NCBI GenBank assembly: GCA_000514715.1
Contig: KI911459.1
Location: forward strand, 310,001 to 374,000
Direction of reading: 5' to 3'
Length of the DNA: 64,000 bases
From: Streptomyces sp. CNH099
GTDB taxonomy: Bacteria > Actinomycetota > Actinomycetes > Streptomycetales > Streptomycetaceae
Below the pieces are notes generated by a model that saw only the letters and a list, made by a program, of their open reading frames with translations, searched no databases and was not told the origin of the DNA. Shown in pieces: positions 53,230 through 62,380 of this stretch (the first letter of the stretch is position 1; each line of letters begins with the position of its first letter). The translations under genes were made by a program, and so were the position numbers.

Positions 53230-53694
53230 ATGCGCCGCGGGCGCAGGTTGGCGGTCGACGTCGGGGACGCCCGTATCGGGGTCGCGTCCTGCGACCCCGA
53301 CGGGGTCCTCGCCACGCCCGTGGAGACCGTGCCGGGCCGGGACCTGCCGGCGGCGTACCGCAGGCTGGCCGCGCTCACCGAGGAGTACGAACCGCTGGAG
53401 GTGCTCGTCGGCCTGCCGCGCTCGCTGCACGGCGGCGAGGGCCCGGCCGCCGCCAGGGTGCGCGGCTTCGCCGAGAAGCTGGCGCGCCGCGTCCACCCCG
53501 TGCCCGTGCGGCTCGTCGACGAACGCATGTCCACGGTGACGGCCTCGCAGAACCTGCGTGCGGCCGGGATGTCGAGCCGCCGGGGCCGATCGGTGGTCGA
53601 CCAGGTGGCGGCGGTCGTCATCCTCCAGAGTGCGCTGGAAGCCGAACGGGCGTCAGGGGTCGCGCCGGGCGAGAGCGTCGAAGTGGCTATGTGA
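53230..53694 (+). CDS. ruvX: Holliday junction resolvase-like RuvX/YqgF
   Basis: A 154-residue RNase H-fold protein of the YqgF family, usually involved in 16S rRNA maturation. LAVDVGDARIGVASCD is the first acidic motif, VLVGLPRSLHGGEG the second, and VRLVDERMSTVTA and DQVAAVVILQSAL carry the others. Start ATG at 53230, or the GTG just before it. It lies 28 nt after alaS and before mltG; this order is common in Gram-positive bacteria. Confidence 0.93.
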   Translation: MRRGRRLAVDVGDARIGVASCDPDGVLATPVETVPGRDLPAAYRRLAALTEEYEPLEVLVGLPRSLHGGEGPAAARVRGFAEKLARRVHPVPVRLVDERMSTVTASQNLRAAGMSSRRGRSVVDQVAAVVILQSALEAERASGVAPGESVEVAM

Positions 53695-53772
53695 TCGCGA
53701 TACGGTAACGTTCCGCGCGGACACGGCACCCGTCGTATAAACGCACCGGCGGTCACGCGGCATAGGGGACTG

Positions 53773-55479
53773 ATGACTGACTACGGCCAAAACCCCGGCT
53801 CCCAACCCTGGCAGCCCGACGACAGCCTTTACGGCGGGCCCCAGGACTGGTCGGAAGGGCAGCCCGGCACCGGGCACCACCACGGGGGACAGCAGCCGCA
53901 GCAGCATTACTACCAGCAGCAGCCGCAGTCCTCCTGGGACCCGGGCCAGACGCCGCAGTACCCCGGCGGCTGGGACACCACCGGCGGCGGGATGCCGCTG
54001 GTCGACCCCTACGGCGCGCCCGCGCCGCAGCCCGACTACTACGGCACGCCGGACGCCTACCCGCCGCCGGACCCGCATCCGCGCCGGCCGCAGCCGCACC
54101 AGCAGCCCGGGCAGCAGCACCCCGGCCACTACCAGGGGCCCGGCGAGTACCGGGAGCCCGGCGACTACGAGCAGCCCGGGCACCACCGGCAGCCCGGTCA
54201 GCACCGGCAGCCGCACCCGCAGCAGCAGCCGCGCCGGCCGCAGCCGGGGCAGCCGGGGCCGGGCGGCCCCCGCGCCCGCGAGGACTGGGACCCCGCCTCC
54301 CGCCGGCCGGAGCACGACGACCACCCCTTCTTCGACGACGGCGACCCCGGCGACGACGACGGCGACCACCCCCGCGAGGGCCGCCGCGGCGGCGGCCGGA
54401 GCGCCGGCCGCGGACCGGGTCGCGAGCGCCGCGGCGCCAAGCGCCGCAACGGCTGCGCCTGCCTTGTCGTCGCCCTCGTGATCGCCGCCGGCCTCGGCGG
54501 CCTCGGCTACGTCGGCTACAACTTCTGGAGCGACCGCTTCGGCGCCCCGGCCGACTACGCGGGCGAGGGCCACGGCAACGTGACCGTGGAGATCCCCGAG
54601 GGCGCGACCATCACGCAGATGGGGAACATCCTCAAGGACAAGGGCGTGGTCCAGAGCGTCCAGGCGTTCGTGAACGCCGCCGGCGACAAGCTGCTCCACC
54701 CCGGCTCGTACTCCCTGCACAAGGAGATGTCCGGCGCGGCCGCCGTCGAGATGATGCTGAGCCCGGAGGCCGCCAACGCGCTCGTCATCCCCGAGGGCCG
54801 GCGCGCGACCGCCGTCTACGCGATGATCGACGAGCACCTCGGGCTTGAGAAGGACACCACCGCCAAGATCGCCGAGAAGGGCGGCCTCGGCCTGCCCGAC
54901 TGGGCGGAGGGCAACCCCGAGGGCTTCCTGTGGCCGTCCAGCTACTCCGCGGCCGAGGGCACCGACCCCAAGAAGGTGCTGCGCGAGATGGTCGAGCGGG
55001 CCAAGGCCAAGTACACCGAGATCGGTCTCGTCGAGAAGGCGGACAAGACGGGCATGACCCCGTACGAGATCCTCACCATCGCCAGCCTCATCGAGGCCGA
55101 GGGGCAGTCGAAGGAGGAGTTCGGCAAGGTCTCCCGGGTCATCTACAACCGGCTGAAGCCGGACAACACCGCCACCAACGGCATGCTCCAGTTCGACTCC
55201 ACCATCAACTACGCCAAGGGCGAGTCGAACCTGAACATCTCCAACCAGGACACGCAGTTCGACTCGCCGTACAACACCTACCTCCACGCCGGCCTGCCGC
55301 CCGCGCCCATCGACAACCCCAGCGAGCGGGCCCTCAACGCCGCGCTCGCCCCGACCGAGGGCGACTGGCTGTACTTCGTCACCGTCGAGGAGGGCGACAC
55401 GCGCTTCACCGCCAGCAAGGAGGAGCACGACCGGAACGTCGCGGAGTTCAACAAGAAGCAGCGCGAGGAGGGCGACTGA
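53773..55479 (+). CDS. mltG: Endolytic peptidoglycan transglycosylase MltG
   Basis: A 568-residue protein. The first about 220 residues are Pro/Gln/Gly/His-rich and presumably disordered in the cytoplasm; then RRGAKRRNGCACLVVALVIA begins the one membrane helix (about 232-255); the YceG/MltG domain is outside. ILTIASLIEAEGQ carries the catalytic glutamate, and VIYNRLKPD and LPPAPIDNPSERAL are family motifs. It cuts nascent glycan strands. The N-terminal extension is far longer than in E. coli. -10-like TACGGT lies about 70 nt upstream. The stop overlaps aroE. Confidence 0.95.
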   Translation: MTDYGQNPGSQPWQPDDSLYGGPQDWSEGQPGTGHHHGGQQPQQHYYQQQPQSSWDPGQTPQYPGGWDTTGGGMPLVDPYGAPAPQPDYYGTPDAYPPPDPHPRRPQPHQQPGQQHPGHYQGPGEYREPGDYEQPGHHRQPGQHRQPHPQQQPRRPQPGQPGPGGPRAREDWDPASRRPEHDDHPFFDDGDPGDDDGDHPREGRRGGGRSAGRGPGRERRGAKRRNGCACLVVALVIAAGLGGLGYVGYNFWSDRFGAPADYAGEGHGNVTVEIPEGATITQMGNILKDKGVVQSVQAFVNAAGDKLLHPGSYSLHKEMSGAAAVEMMLSPEAANALVIPEGRRATAVYAMIDEHLGLEKDTTAKIAEKGGLGLPDWAEGNPEGFLWPSSYSAAEGTDPKKVLREMVERAKAKYTEIGLVEKADKTGMTPYEILTIASLIEAEGQSKEEFGKVSRVIYNRLKPDNTATNGMLQFDSTINYAKGESNLNISNQDTQFDSPYNTYLHAGLPPAPIDNPSERALNAALAPTEGDWLYFVTVEEGDTRFTASKEEHDRNVAEFNKKQREEGD

Positions 55480-56315
55480 TGGTCCGGCCCCGGCGCGCGG
55501 CGGTCCTCGGCTCGCCCATCGCCCACTCGCTGTCGCCGGTGCTGCACCGCGCCGCGTACGGCGAGCTGGGCCTGTCCGGCTGGACGTACGGCCGCTACGA
55601 GGTCGACGAGCGGCGGCTGTCCGGCTTCCTCGACAGCCTTCAGCCGGGGGAGTGGGCCGGGCTCTCGCTGACCATGCCGCTCAAGCGCGCGGTGATCCCG
55701 CTGCTCGACGAGGTGAGCGCGACCGCGCGCGCGGTCGAGGCCGTCAACACCGTGGTCCTGCACGACGACGGCCGCCGCTTCGGCGACAACACCGATATCC
55801 CGGGCATGGTCGCGGCGCTGCGCGAACGCGGCATCGAGAAGGCCGAGCGCGCCGCCGTCCTCGGCGCCGGCGCCACCGCCTCCTCCGCGCTCGCCGCCCT
55901 CGCCACCGTCTGCACGGGGGAGGTCACGGCGTACGTCCGCTCCGCCGCCCGCGCGACCGAGATGGAGCAGTGGGGGGAGCGGCTCGGCGTCCCGGTGCGC
56001 TGCGCCGACTGGTCGGAGGCCGCCGCCGCCTTCGGCGCGCCGCTGGTCGTCGCCACCACCCCGGCCGGCGCCACCGACGCCCTCGCCGCCGAGGTCCCGG
56101 ACCGCCCGGGCGCCCTCTTCGACGTGCTCTACGAGCCGTGGCCGACCCCCCTTGCCGGGGCCTGGGCCACGCACGGCGGCACAGTCGTCGGAGGTCTCGA
56201 CCTCCTGGTGCACCAGGCGGTGCTGCAGGTCGAGCAGATGACGGGCGTCGCCCGGGCACCGCTGGCGGCCATGCGCGCGGCCGGCGAGGCCGCGCTCGGC
56301 TCCCGCGCCGGCTGA
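55479..56315 (+). CDS. aroE: Shikimate dehydrogenase
   Basis: A 278-residue NADP-dependent enzyme that reduces 3-dehydroshikimate to shikimate. LGSPIAHSLSPVLH binds shikimate, SLTMPLKR has the catalytic lysine, NTDIPGM contains the catalytic aspartate, and VLGAGATASSALAAL is the nucleotide loop. The end VGGLDLLVHQAVLQVEQMTG is typical. GAGGAG precedes the ATG, which overlaps the mltG stop. aroC follows after 174 nt. Confidence 0.95.
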   Translation: MVRPRRAAVLGSPIAHSLSPVLHRAAYGELGLSGWTYGRYEVDERRLSGFLDSLQPGEWAGLSLTMPLKRAVIPLLDEVSATARAVEAVNTVVLHDDGRRFGDNTDIPGMVAALRERGIEKAERAAVLGAGATASSALAALATVCTGEVTAYVRSAARATEMEQWGERLGVPVRCADWSEAAAAFGAPLVVATTPAGATDALAAEVPDRPGALFDVLYEPWPTPLAGAWATHGGTVVGGLDLLVHQAVLQVEQMTGVARAPLAAMRAAGEAALGSRAG

Positions 56316-56489
56316 CCCCGCCCGGCCCGACCGGCCTGCCCCGGACCTCCCGGCGGGCCCCCCGGCGGGCGCGGGAAGGGGGCGCAAGAAGCTGCCTGTC
56401 ACCCCGTCCAGACTGTGGACCAGGGCCGGTGCGGACACCGCGGCGTGGGAGGATCGAGGCGAGGACACCGCACGGACGAGGGAGCACCG

Positions 56490-57674
56490 TTGAGCAGGTT
56501 GCGCTGGCTGACGGCAGGGGAGTCGCACGGTCCGGCACTGGTCGCGACACTGGAGGGCCTGCCCGCGGGGGTGCCGGTGACCACTGACCTGGTCGCCGAC
56601 CATCTCGCCCGCCGCCGGCTGGGGTACGGCCGCGGGGCGCGGATGAAGTTCGAGCGCGACGAGGTCACCTTCGTCGGCGGTGTACGCCACGGGCTCACCC
56701 TCGGCTCCCCGGTCGCTGTCATGATCGGGAACACCGAGTGGCCCAAGTGGGAGAAGGTCATGGCCGCCGACCCGGTGGACCCGGCCGAGCTGGAGGGCAT
56801 CGCCCGCAACGCCCCGCTGACCCGCCCCCGCCCGGGCCACGCGGACCTGGCCGGCATGCAGAAGTACAACGTGACGGACGCGCGCCCCATCCTTGAGCGC
56901 GCCTCCGCCCGCGAGACCGCGGCCCGCGTCGCGCTGGGCGCCGTGGCCCGTTCGTACCTGAAGGAGACCGCCGGGATCGAGGTGGTCTCGCACGTGGTGG
57001 AGCTGGGCGGGGCGAAGGCGCCGTACGGCAGTGTGCCGGTGCCGGCGGACGTGGAGCGGCTGGATGCCGATCCCGTGCGCTGTCTGGACGCCGCGGCGAG
57101 CGAGGCGATGGTGGCCGAGATCGATCAGGCGCACAAGGACGGCGACACGCTCGGGGGCGTGGTTGAGGTGGCGGCGTACGGCGTGCCGGTCGGTCTGGGC
57201 TCGCATGTGCACTGGGACCGCCGGCTCGACTCCCGGCTGGCGGGGGCGTTGATGGGGATCCAGGCGATCAAGGGCGTGGAGCTGGGTGACGGCTTCGGGC
57301 TGGCGCGGGTGCCCGGTTCGCAGGCCCATGACGAGATCGTCGGTGCCGAGGAGGGGATCCGGCGGTCTTCGGGTCGTTCCGGGGGTACCGAGGGCGGGCT
57401 GAGTACGGGTGAGCGGCTGCGGGTGCGGGCGGCGATGAAGCCGATCGCGACGGTGCCCCGGGCGCTGGCCACGGTGGATGTCGTCACCGGTGAGGCGACC
57501 AGGGCGCATCATCAGCGCTCCGATGTCTGTGCGGTGCCCGCGGCGGGCATCGTGGCGGAGGCGATGGTGGCGCTGGTGCTGGCCGACGCGGTGGCGGAGA
57601 AGTTCGGCGGCGACAGCGTCACCGAGACCGCCCGCAACATCCGCGGCTACCTGGAGAATCTGGCCATCCGATGA
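56490..57674 (+). CDS. aroC: Chorismate synthase
   Basis: A 394-residue FMN-dependent enzyme making chorismate from EPSP, the last common aromatic step. GESHGPALVATLEGLPAGV is signature 1, ASARETAARVALGAVA signature 2 and RSDVCAVPAAGIVAEAM signature 3. GGTEGGLSTGERL binds FMN. The TTG at 56490 with GGGAG upstream gives the exact usual length. EPSP synthase (aroA) is not in the window. Confidence 0.97.
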   Translation: MSRLRWLTAGESHGPALVATLEGLPAGVPVTTDLVADHLARRRLGYGRGARMKFERDEVTFVGGVRHGLTLGSPVAVMIGNTEWPKWEKVMAADPVDPAELEGIARNAPLTRPRPGHADLAGMQKYNVTDARPILERASARETAARVALGAVARSYLKETAGIEVVSHVVELGGAKAPYGSVPVPADVERLDADPVRCLDAAASEAMVAEIDQAHKDGDTLGGVVEVAAYGVPVGLGSHVHWDRRLDSRLAGALMGIQAIKGVELGDGFGLARVPGSQAHDEIVGAEEGIRRSSGRSGGTEGGLSTGERLRVRAAMKPIATVPRALATVDVVTGEATRAHHQRSDVCAVPAAGIVAEAMVALVLADAVAEKFGGDSVTETARNIRGYLENLAIR

Positions 57675-58279
57675 GCAGCAGCACCGCGGGCCCCGAGCGC
57701 CCGGACACCGCAGAGACCGCAGCCACCGAAGCCGGAGCGGCCGGCGCCGACAGCGCAGGGCCCGCGGACGGCCCCGCCGTCGTGCTCGTCGGCCCGCCGG
57801 GCGCCGGCAAGTCCACCGTCGGCGCCGTACTCGCCGCCCGTCTCGGCACCACCGTCCGCGACACCGACGAGGACGTCGAGAAGGCCGCCGGCAAGCCCAT
57901 CCCCGACATCTTCTACGACGACGGCGAGCCCGCCTTCCGCGCCCTGGAGCGCGCCGCCGTACGCGCCGCGCTCGCCGAGCACCCCGGCGTGCTGGCCCTC
58001 GGCGGCGGGGCCGTCATGGACACCGGCACCCGCGAGCTGCTCGCCGCGCACCGCGTCGTCTTCCTCGACGTCGAACTGGCCGACGCCGTCAAGCGCGTCG
58101 GGCTCGACGTCCCGCGCCCGCTGCTCGCCGTCAACCCGCGCCAGCAGTGGCGCGCCCTGATGGAACAGCGCCGCCCGCACTACACCGAGGTCGCCCGCGC
58201 GACCGTCACCACCGCCGGCCGTACGCCGGACGAGGTCGCCCAGCTCGTACTCGCAGCATTGGAGAGCCACCCCGCATGA
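57671..58279 (+). CDS. aroK: Shikimate kinase
   Basis: A 202-residue P-loop kinase that phosphorylates shikimate. Walker A GPPGAGKST is at residues 41-49, DTDEDVEKAAGKPI is the shikimate-binding DxD region, LALGGGAVMD the glycine-rich site and RPLLAV the lid. The first 34 residues are an Ala/Glu-rich extension beyond the usual family start. Overlaps aroC and aroB by 4 nt each. Confidence 0.95.
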   Translation: MSSSTAGPERPDTAETAATEAGAAGADSAGPADGPAVVLVGPPGAGKSTVGAVLAARLGTTVRDTDEDVEKAAGKPIPDIFYDDGEPAFRALERAAVRAALAEHPGVLALGGGAVMDTGTRELLAAHRVVFLDVELADAVKRVGLDVPRPLLAVNPRQQWRALMEQRRPHYTEVARATVTTAGRTPDEVAQLVLAALESHPA

Positions 58280-59403
58280 CACCGAGCGCCGAAGGGGCCG
58301 AGGTCACCCGCATCCGCGTCGGCGGCACCGCCGGCACGGACCCGTACGAGGCCGTCGTCGGCCGGCGGCTCCTCGGCGAGCTGCCCCGGCTGCTCGGCGA
58401 GCGGGCCAAGCGCGTCGCGGTCATCGTGCCGCAGGCGCTCGCCGAGACCGGCGAGGGGCTGCGCGCGGACCTGGCCGGCGAGGGGTACGAGGCCGTCCTC
58501 ATCCAGGTGCCGAACGCCGAGGAGGCGAAGACCGCCGAGGTCGCCGCCTACTGCTGGCGGGCCCTCGGCCAGTCCGGCTTCACCCGCAGCGACGCCGTCG
58601 TCGGCGTCGGCGGCGGCGCCACCACGGACCTCGCCGGGTTCGTGGCCGCGACCTGGCTGCGCGGCGTGCGCTGGGTCGCGGTGCCGACGACCGTGCTCGG
58701 CATGGTGGACGCGGCGGTCGGCGGCAAGACCGGCATCAACACCGCGGAGGGCAAGAACCTCGTCGGCGCCTTCCACCCGCCGGCCGGGGTGCTGTGCGAC
58801 CTCGCCGCGCTGGACTCCCTCGGCGTCCACGACTACGTCTCCGGCCTCGCCGAGGTCGTCAAGGCGGGCTTCATCGCCGACCCGGCGATCCTGGAGCTGA
58901 TCGAGGCCGACCCGGAGGGCGCCCGCAGCCCCGCCGGTGCGCACACCGCCGAGCTGGTCGAGCGCGCGATCCGGGTCAAGGCCGAGGTGGTCTCCGCGGA
59001 CCTCAAGGAGTCGGGTCGCAGGGAGATCCTCAACTACGGGCACACCCTCGGCCACGCGATCGAGAAGAACGAGCGCTACAGGTGGCGGCACGGCGCGGCC
59101 GTCTCGGTCGGCATGGTCTTCGCCGCCGAGCTGGGCCGCATCGCCGGCCGCCTCGACGACGCCACCGCCGACCGGCACCGCGCGGTGCTCCGCGCCCTCG
59201 GGCTGCCCGTGACCTACCGCGGCGACCAGTGGCCCAAGCTGCTGCAGACGATGAAGGTCGACAAGAAGACCCGCGGCGACGTGCTGCGCTTCATCGTCCT
59301 CGACGGGCTGGCCAAGCCCGCCGTGCTGGAGGGACCCGACCCGGCGATGCTGCTCGCCGCGCACGCCGAGATCGCGGCGGGCGCCGAGGAGGGCGCCGCA
59401 TGA
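58276..59403 (+). CDS. aroB: 3-dehydroquinate synthase
   Basis: A 375-residue NAD- and zinc-dependent enzyme converting DAHP to 3-dehydroquinate. VGVGGGATTDLAGFVAATWL is the NAD loop, VPTTVLGMVDAAVGGKTGIN and KNLVGAFHPP the substrate region, EVVKAGFI and NYGHTLGHAIE hold zinc ligands. All are intact. The gene order aroC-aroK-aroB-aroQ with 4-nt overlaps means coordinated translation. Confidence 0.97.
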   Translation: MTPSAEGAEVTRIRVGGTAGTDPYEAVVGRRLLGELPRLLGERAKRVAVIVPQALAETGEGLRADLAGEGYEAVLIQVPNAEEAKTAEVAAYCWRALGQSGFTRSDAVVGVGGGATTDLAGFVAATWLRGVRWVAVPTTVLGMVDAAVGGKTGINTAEGKNLVGAFHPPAGVLCDLAALDSLGVHDYVSGLAEVVKAGFIADPAILELIEADPEGARSPAGAHTAELVERAIRVKAEVVSADLKESGRREILNYGHTLGHAIEKNERYRWRHGAAVSVGMVFAAELGRIAGRLDDATADRHRAVLRALGLPVTYRGDQWPKLLQTMKVDKKTRGDVLRFIVLDGLAKPAVLEGPDPAMLLAAHAEIAAGAEEGAA

Positions 59404-59840
59404 CGCGCGTGCTGGTGCTCAACGGGCCGAACCTGGGCCGCCTCGGCTCCCGCGAGCCCGATGTCTACGGCGCCACGTCGTACGCCGGGCTCGTCGAGCA
59501 GTGCACGACGCTCGGCAAGGAGCTGGGGTTCGAGGTCGACGTACGGGAGACCAACGACGAGGGCGAGATGATCCGCTGGCTGCACGAGGCCGCGGACGGC
59601 CGGCTGCCGGTGGTGATCAACCCCGGTGCCTTCACCCACTACTCGTACGGGATGCGGGACGCGGCGGCGCAGCGCACGGCGCCGCTGATCGAGGTGCACA
59701 TCTCCAACCCGCACGCCCGGGAGGAGTTCCGGCACACCTCGGTGATCGCCGCGGTGGCCTCCGGCACGGTCGCGGGCTTCGGCCTCGGCTCGTACCGGCT
59801 GGCGCTGCGCGCGCTTGCCGAGCAGTTGGCCTCCTCCTGA
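59400..59840 (+). CDS. aroQ: Type II 3-dehydroquinate dehydratase
   Basis: A 146-residue dodecamer-forming dehydratase. VLNGPNLGRLGSREPDVYG contains the catalytic tyrosine and lid arginine, VINPGAFTHYSYGMRDA the active-site asparagine, and EVHISNPHAREEFRHTSV the catalytic histidine. It acts between aroB and aroE in the pathway. Length is normal for the type II family. Confidence 0.96.
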   Translation: MTRVLVLNGPNLGRLGSREPDVYGATSYAGLVEQCTTLGKELGFEVDVRETNDEGEMIRWLHEAADGRLPVVINPGAFTHYSYGMRDAAAQRTAPLIEVHISNPHAREEFRHTSVIAAVASGTVAGFGLGSYRLALRALAEQLASS

Positions 59841-60019
59841 ACCGGCGCACCCGCCCCGGACGCCCGCCCGGCACGGGCCGTCGAACAGGAACGCCGCTAC
59901 CAGACGCCGGAGTTCCGGGTCTTCCCCGGTACGAAGCCGTAACCTCACCGTGCCCGCCGCGGATAGGAGGGGAGGGGCGGCTGAGCCCCCGTCAGAAACG
60001 ACGACGAGGAGGAGCACGG

Positions 60020-60232
60020 ATGCGGGTTTGGGCACGGGTGGCGGTCGCGGTGGCCGCGGCGCCGGCGGGCGTGGTGCTGCCGGCCGGCGTCGCGGCCGCC
60101 GACGAGCACTACAACGGCACGGTCACGAGCGGATCGAGTTTCGCGCTGCTGCGCACCGGGCAGATCGACGATCCGATGGAGGACGTGCTGGAGCACACCC
60201 TTCTCCTCGGCGGAAACCACACCTGGGACTAG
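60020..60232 (+). CDS. Small secreted protein, 70 residues
   Basis: MRVWARVAVAVAAAPAGVVL is a clear signal peptide with cleavage after AAA near residue 27, leaving about 43 residues starting DEHYNGTVTSGSSFALLRTG. The mature part has no cysteine and is mildly acidic with a final GGNHTWD. I do not recognise the family. GAGGAGGAG upstream of the ATG is a very strong ribosome site, which supports a real gene. It stands alone between aroQ and the P-loop protein. Confidence 0.68.
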   Translation: MRVWARVAVAVAAAPAGVVLPAGVAAADEHYNGTVTSGSSFALLRTGQIDDPMEDVLEHTLLLGGNHTWD

Positions 60233-60376
60233 GGTCGCGCGCGGCTCCTGGCAGGATCGTTCCCACCGCGGCGGGTCGTCCGGGTACCGTGCGGGGCTAC
60301 GGGCCCCGGACGGCCGTACGGCCATGACCAGCCGGGGTGCCGGGACGTGACGGGTGACAGAGCGAGGGTGCACGGA

Positions 60377-61111
60377 ATGCAGCACGCAGTGGGGGTTCCG
60401 CAGCCGCCCCAGGGCAGACCTGGGCCGGGCGGCCCGCCGCCGGCGGCCGGGCCGCACGACGCGGTGGAGACGACCGGCCATCTGAAGCTCCCGGTCGGCG
60501 GCCCGGTCACCCTGCCCAGCCCGCCGCCCGCGCGCATGCCGCACGGCGCACCGCCGCCGACGGTGGCGGTGCTGCTCATCGGCCCGGCCGGGGCCGGCAA
60601 GACCACCGTGGCCCGGCACTGGGCGGACACCCGCCGGGCGCCGACCGCGCACATCAGCCTCGACGACGTGCGCGAGTGGGTGCGGGCCGGGTTCGCCGAC
60701 CCGCAGGCCGGCTGGACGGACCACTCCGAGGCGCAGTACCGGCTGGCCCGCCGCACCTGCGGCTTCGCCGCCCGCAACTTCCTTGCCAACGGCATCTCCT
60801 GCATCCTGGACGACGCGGTCTTCCCCGACCGCCCGGTGGTCGGCCTCGGCGGCTGGAAGCGGCACGTCGGCCCCGGGCTGCTGCCCGTGGTGCTGCTGCC
60901 GGGCCTGGAGTCCGTCCTCGCCCGCAACGCCGCGCGCACCGGCAACCGGCGGCTGGCGGACGAGGAGGTCGCCCGCATCCACGGCCGGATGGCCGGCTGG
61001 TACGGGTCCGGCCTGCCCATCATCGACAACTCGCGCCACGACGTGCCCGCCACGGTCCGGATGCTCGACGAGGTCGTGGGCCGCAGCCTGGCGAGCCCGC
61101 CGGCCTGGTAG
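60377..61111 (+). CDS. P-loop ATP-binding kinase-like protein
   Basis: A 244-residue protein. The first about 60 residues are Pro/Gly-rich. LLIGPAGAGKTTVARHW is a Walker A, SLDDVREWVRAGF follows, and CILDDAVFPDRPVVG acts as Walker B. Later LESVLARNAARTGNRRLADE resembles the lid of small nucleotide or zeta-toxin-like kinases. Substrate unknown. The ATG at 60377 has GAGGG 8 nt upstream; an in-frame GTG at 60347 is possible. Confidence 0.78.
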   Translation: MQHAVGVPQPPQGRPGPGGPPPAAGPHDAVETTGHLKLPVGGPVTLPSPPPARMPHGAPPPTVAVLLIGPAGAGKTTVARHWADTRRAPTAHISLDDVREWVRAGFADPQAGWTDHSEAQYRLARRTCGFAARNFLANGISCILDDAVFPDRPVVGLGGWKRHVGPGLLPVVLLPGLESVLARNAARTGNRRLADEEVARIHGRMAGWYGSGLPIIDNSRHDVPATVRMLDEVVGRSLASPPAW

Positions 61112-61194
61112 CCCCGGGGCCGCACCCGGCCGCCGCCCGGCGGGCGCCGTGCCCGTACGGACGCGCTCGGGCGGCCCCGGACGCCCGGGCGCCC

Positions 61195-61200
61195 TAGGCT
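61195..61200 (+). promoter_or_regulatory. Candidate -10 element of a leaderless transcript
   Basis: TAGGCT ends exactly 6 nt before the ATG at 61207; no ribosome site is present. Confidence 0.5.
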
Positions 61201-61206
61201 CGGGGC

Positions 61207-62313
61207 ATGCCCGAGGTGCACGCTGCCCGCCGTACCCGACTGCGCTCCCACTGCGAGGCGGCCGGCAGCGACGCCGTGCTCGTCTCCCGGCCGGCGAACA
61301 TCAGCTATCTCACCGGCTGCGCCCCGCCGGGCTCCGTCCTGCTGCTCGGCGCCGGCGAGGACCTGCTCGTCCGGCCCGGCGACCCCGCGCAGGACCCGGC
61401 CGGCGCCCCGCAGCCCGACGACCTGCGCGTCCACTCCCTCGGCGGCCCCGACGGCGACGCCGCGGTCGCGGCCACCGGGCTCGCCGCCGCCGGCGGCGCC
61501 ACCGCGCTGGCCGTCGAGGAGCACCACCTGACGGTGGCCCGGCACCGCGCGCTGGCGTCCGTCGCGCCGCGGCTCGCGCTGACCGACCTGGCCCGCGCCG
61601 TGGAGCAGCAGCGGCTCGTCAAGGACGACGAGGAGATCGCCTGCCTGCGGATCGCCGCCGAGATCGGCGACCAGGCGCTCGGCGAACTGCTGGAGTCGAT
61701 CCTCGTGGGCCGCACCGAACGGCACCTGGCGCTGGAGCTGGAGCGGCGGCTGGTCGACCACGGCGCCGAGGGTCCGGCGTTCCCCACCGCCGTGGGCACC
61801 GGGCCGCACGCCGGCCGTGCCGGGCACGTGCCCACGGACCGGCGGGTGGAGGAGGGCGACTTCCTCACCGTCTGCCTGGGCGCGCGCTACCGCGGCTACC
61901 GCTGCGAGATCGGCCGCACCTTCGTCGTCGGCACCGCCCCGGACGACTGGCAGATCGAGCTGTACGACCTGGTCTTCGCCGCCCAGCGGGCCGGCCGGGA
62001 GGCGCTGACGCCGGGCGTGGAGTACCGCGACGTGGACCGGGCGGCGCGGCAGGTGCTCACCGCCGCCGGCCACGGCGACGGGGTCGGGCCGTTCACCGGG
62101 CACGGGGTCGGACTGGAAATCGACGAGGACCCGCGGCTGGCCCCGGCGTCGATGGGTAAACTGGACGCTCGTGTGCCGGTCACCGTCGAGCCGGGAGTCC
62201 ATCTCCCCGGCCGGGGCGGGGTCCGGATCGACGACACGCTCGTCGTCCGCTCGCAGGCGGACGGCGGTCCCGAGCTACTCACCATCACGACCAAGGAACT
62301 GCTCGCGCTCTGA
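61207..62313 (+). CDS. M24-family (Xaa-Pro peptidase-like) protein with altered metal site
   Basis: A 368-residue protein with a creatinase N-terminal domain (about 1-135) and a pita-bread M24 domain. Active M24 peptidases use two Asp, one His and two Glu as metal ligands. Here the first Asp is C223 (TVCLGARYRGY), the second is E234 (CEIGRT), the His is kept at 299 (GHGVGL), the first Glu is kept at 328 (VEPG), and the last Glu is D342 (RIDDT). Also the usual HE before P is DE. It may be inactive or use another metal or function. From memory the Streptomyces orthologue shares these changes, so this is not a random defect. The TAGGCT box suggests leaderless mRNA. It precedes efp. Confidence 0.85.
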   Translation: MPEVHAARRTRLRSHCEAAGSDAVLVSRPANISYLTGCAPPGSVLLLGAGEDLLVRPGDPAQDPAGAPQPDDLRVHSLGGPDGDAAVAATGLAAAGGATALAVEEHHLTVARHRALASVAPRLALTDLARAVEQQRLVKDDEEIACLRIAAEIGDQALGELLESILVGRTERHLALELERRLVDHGAEGPAFPTAVGTGPHAGRAGHVPTDRRVEEGDFLTVCLGARYRGYRCEIGRTFVVGTAPDDWQIELYDLVFAAQRAGREALTPGVEYRDVDRAARQVLTAAGHGDGVGPFTGHGVGLEIDEDPRLAPASMGKLDARVPVTVEPGVHLPGRGGVRIDDTLVVRSQADGGPELLTITTKELLAL

Positions 62314-62380
62314 CCCCGGCCGGGTCGCAGGCGAATCCGGGCCTCCTCGGTCGTCCACGCAGTCCAGGAGATTTCGCGAC

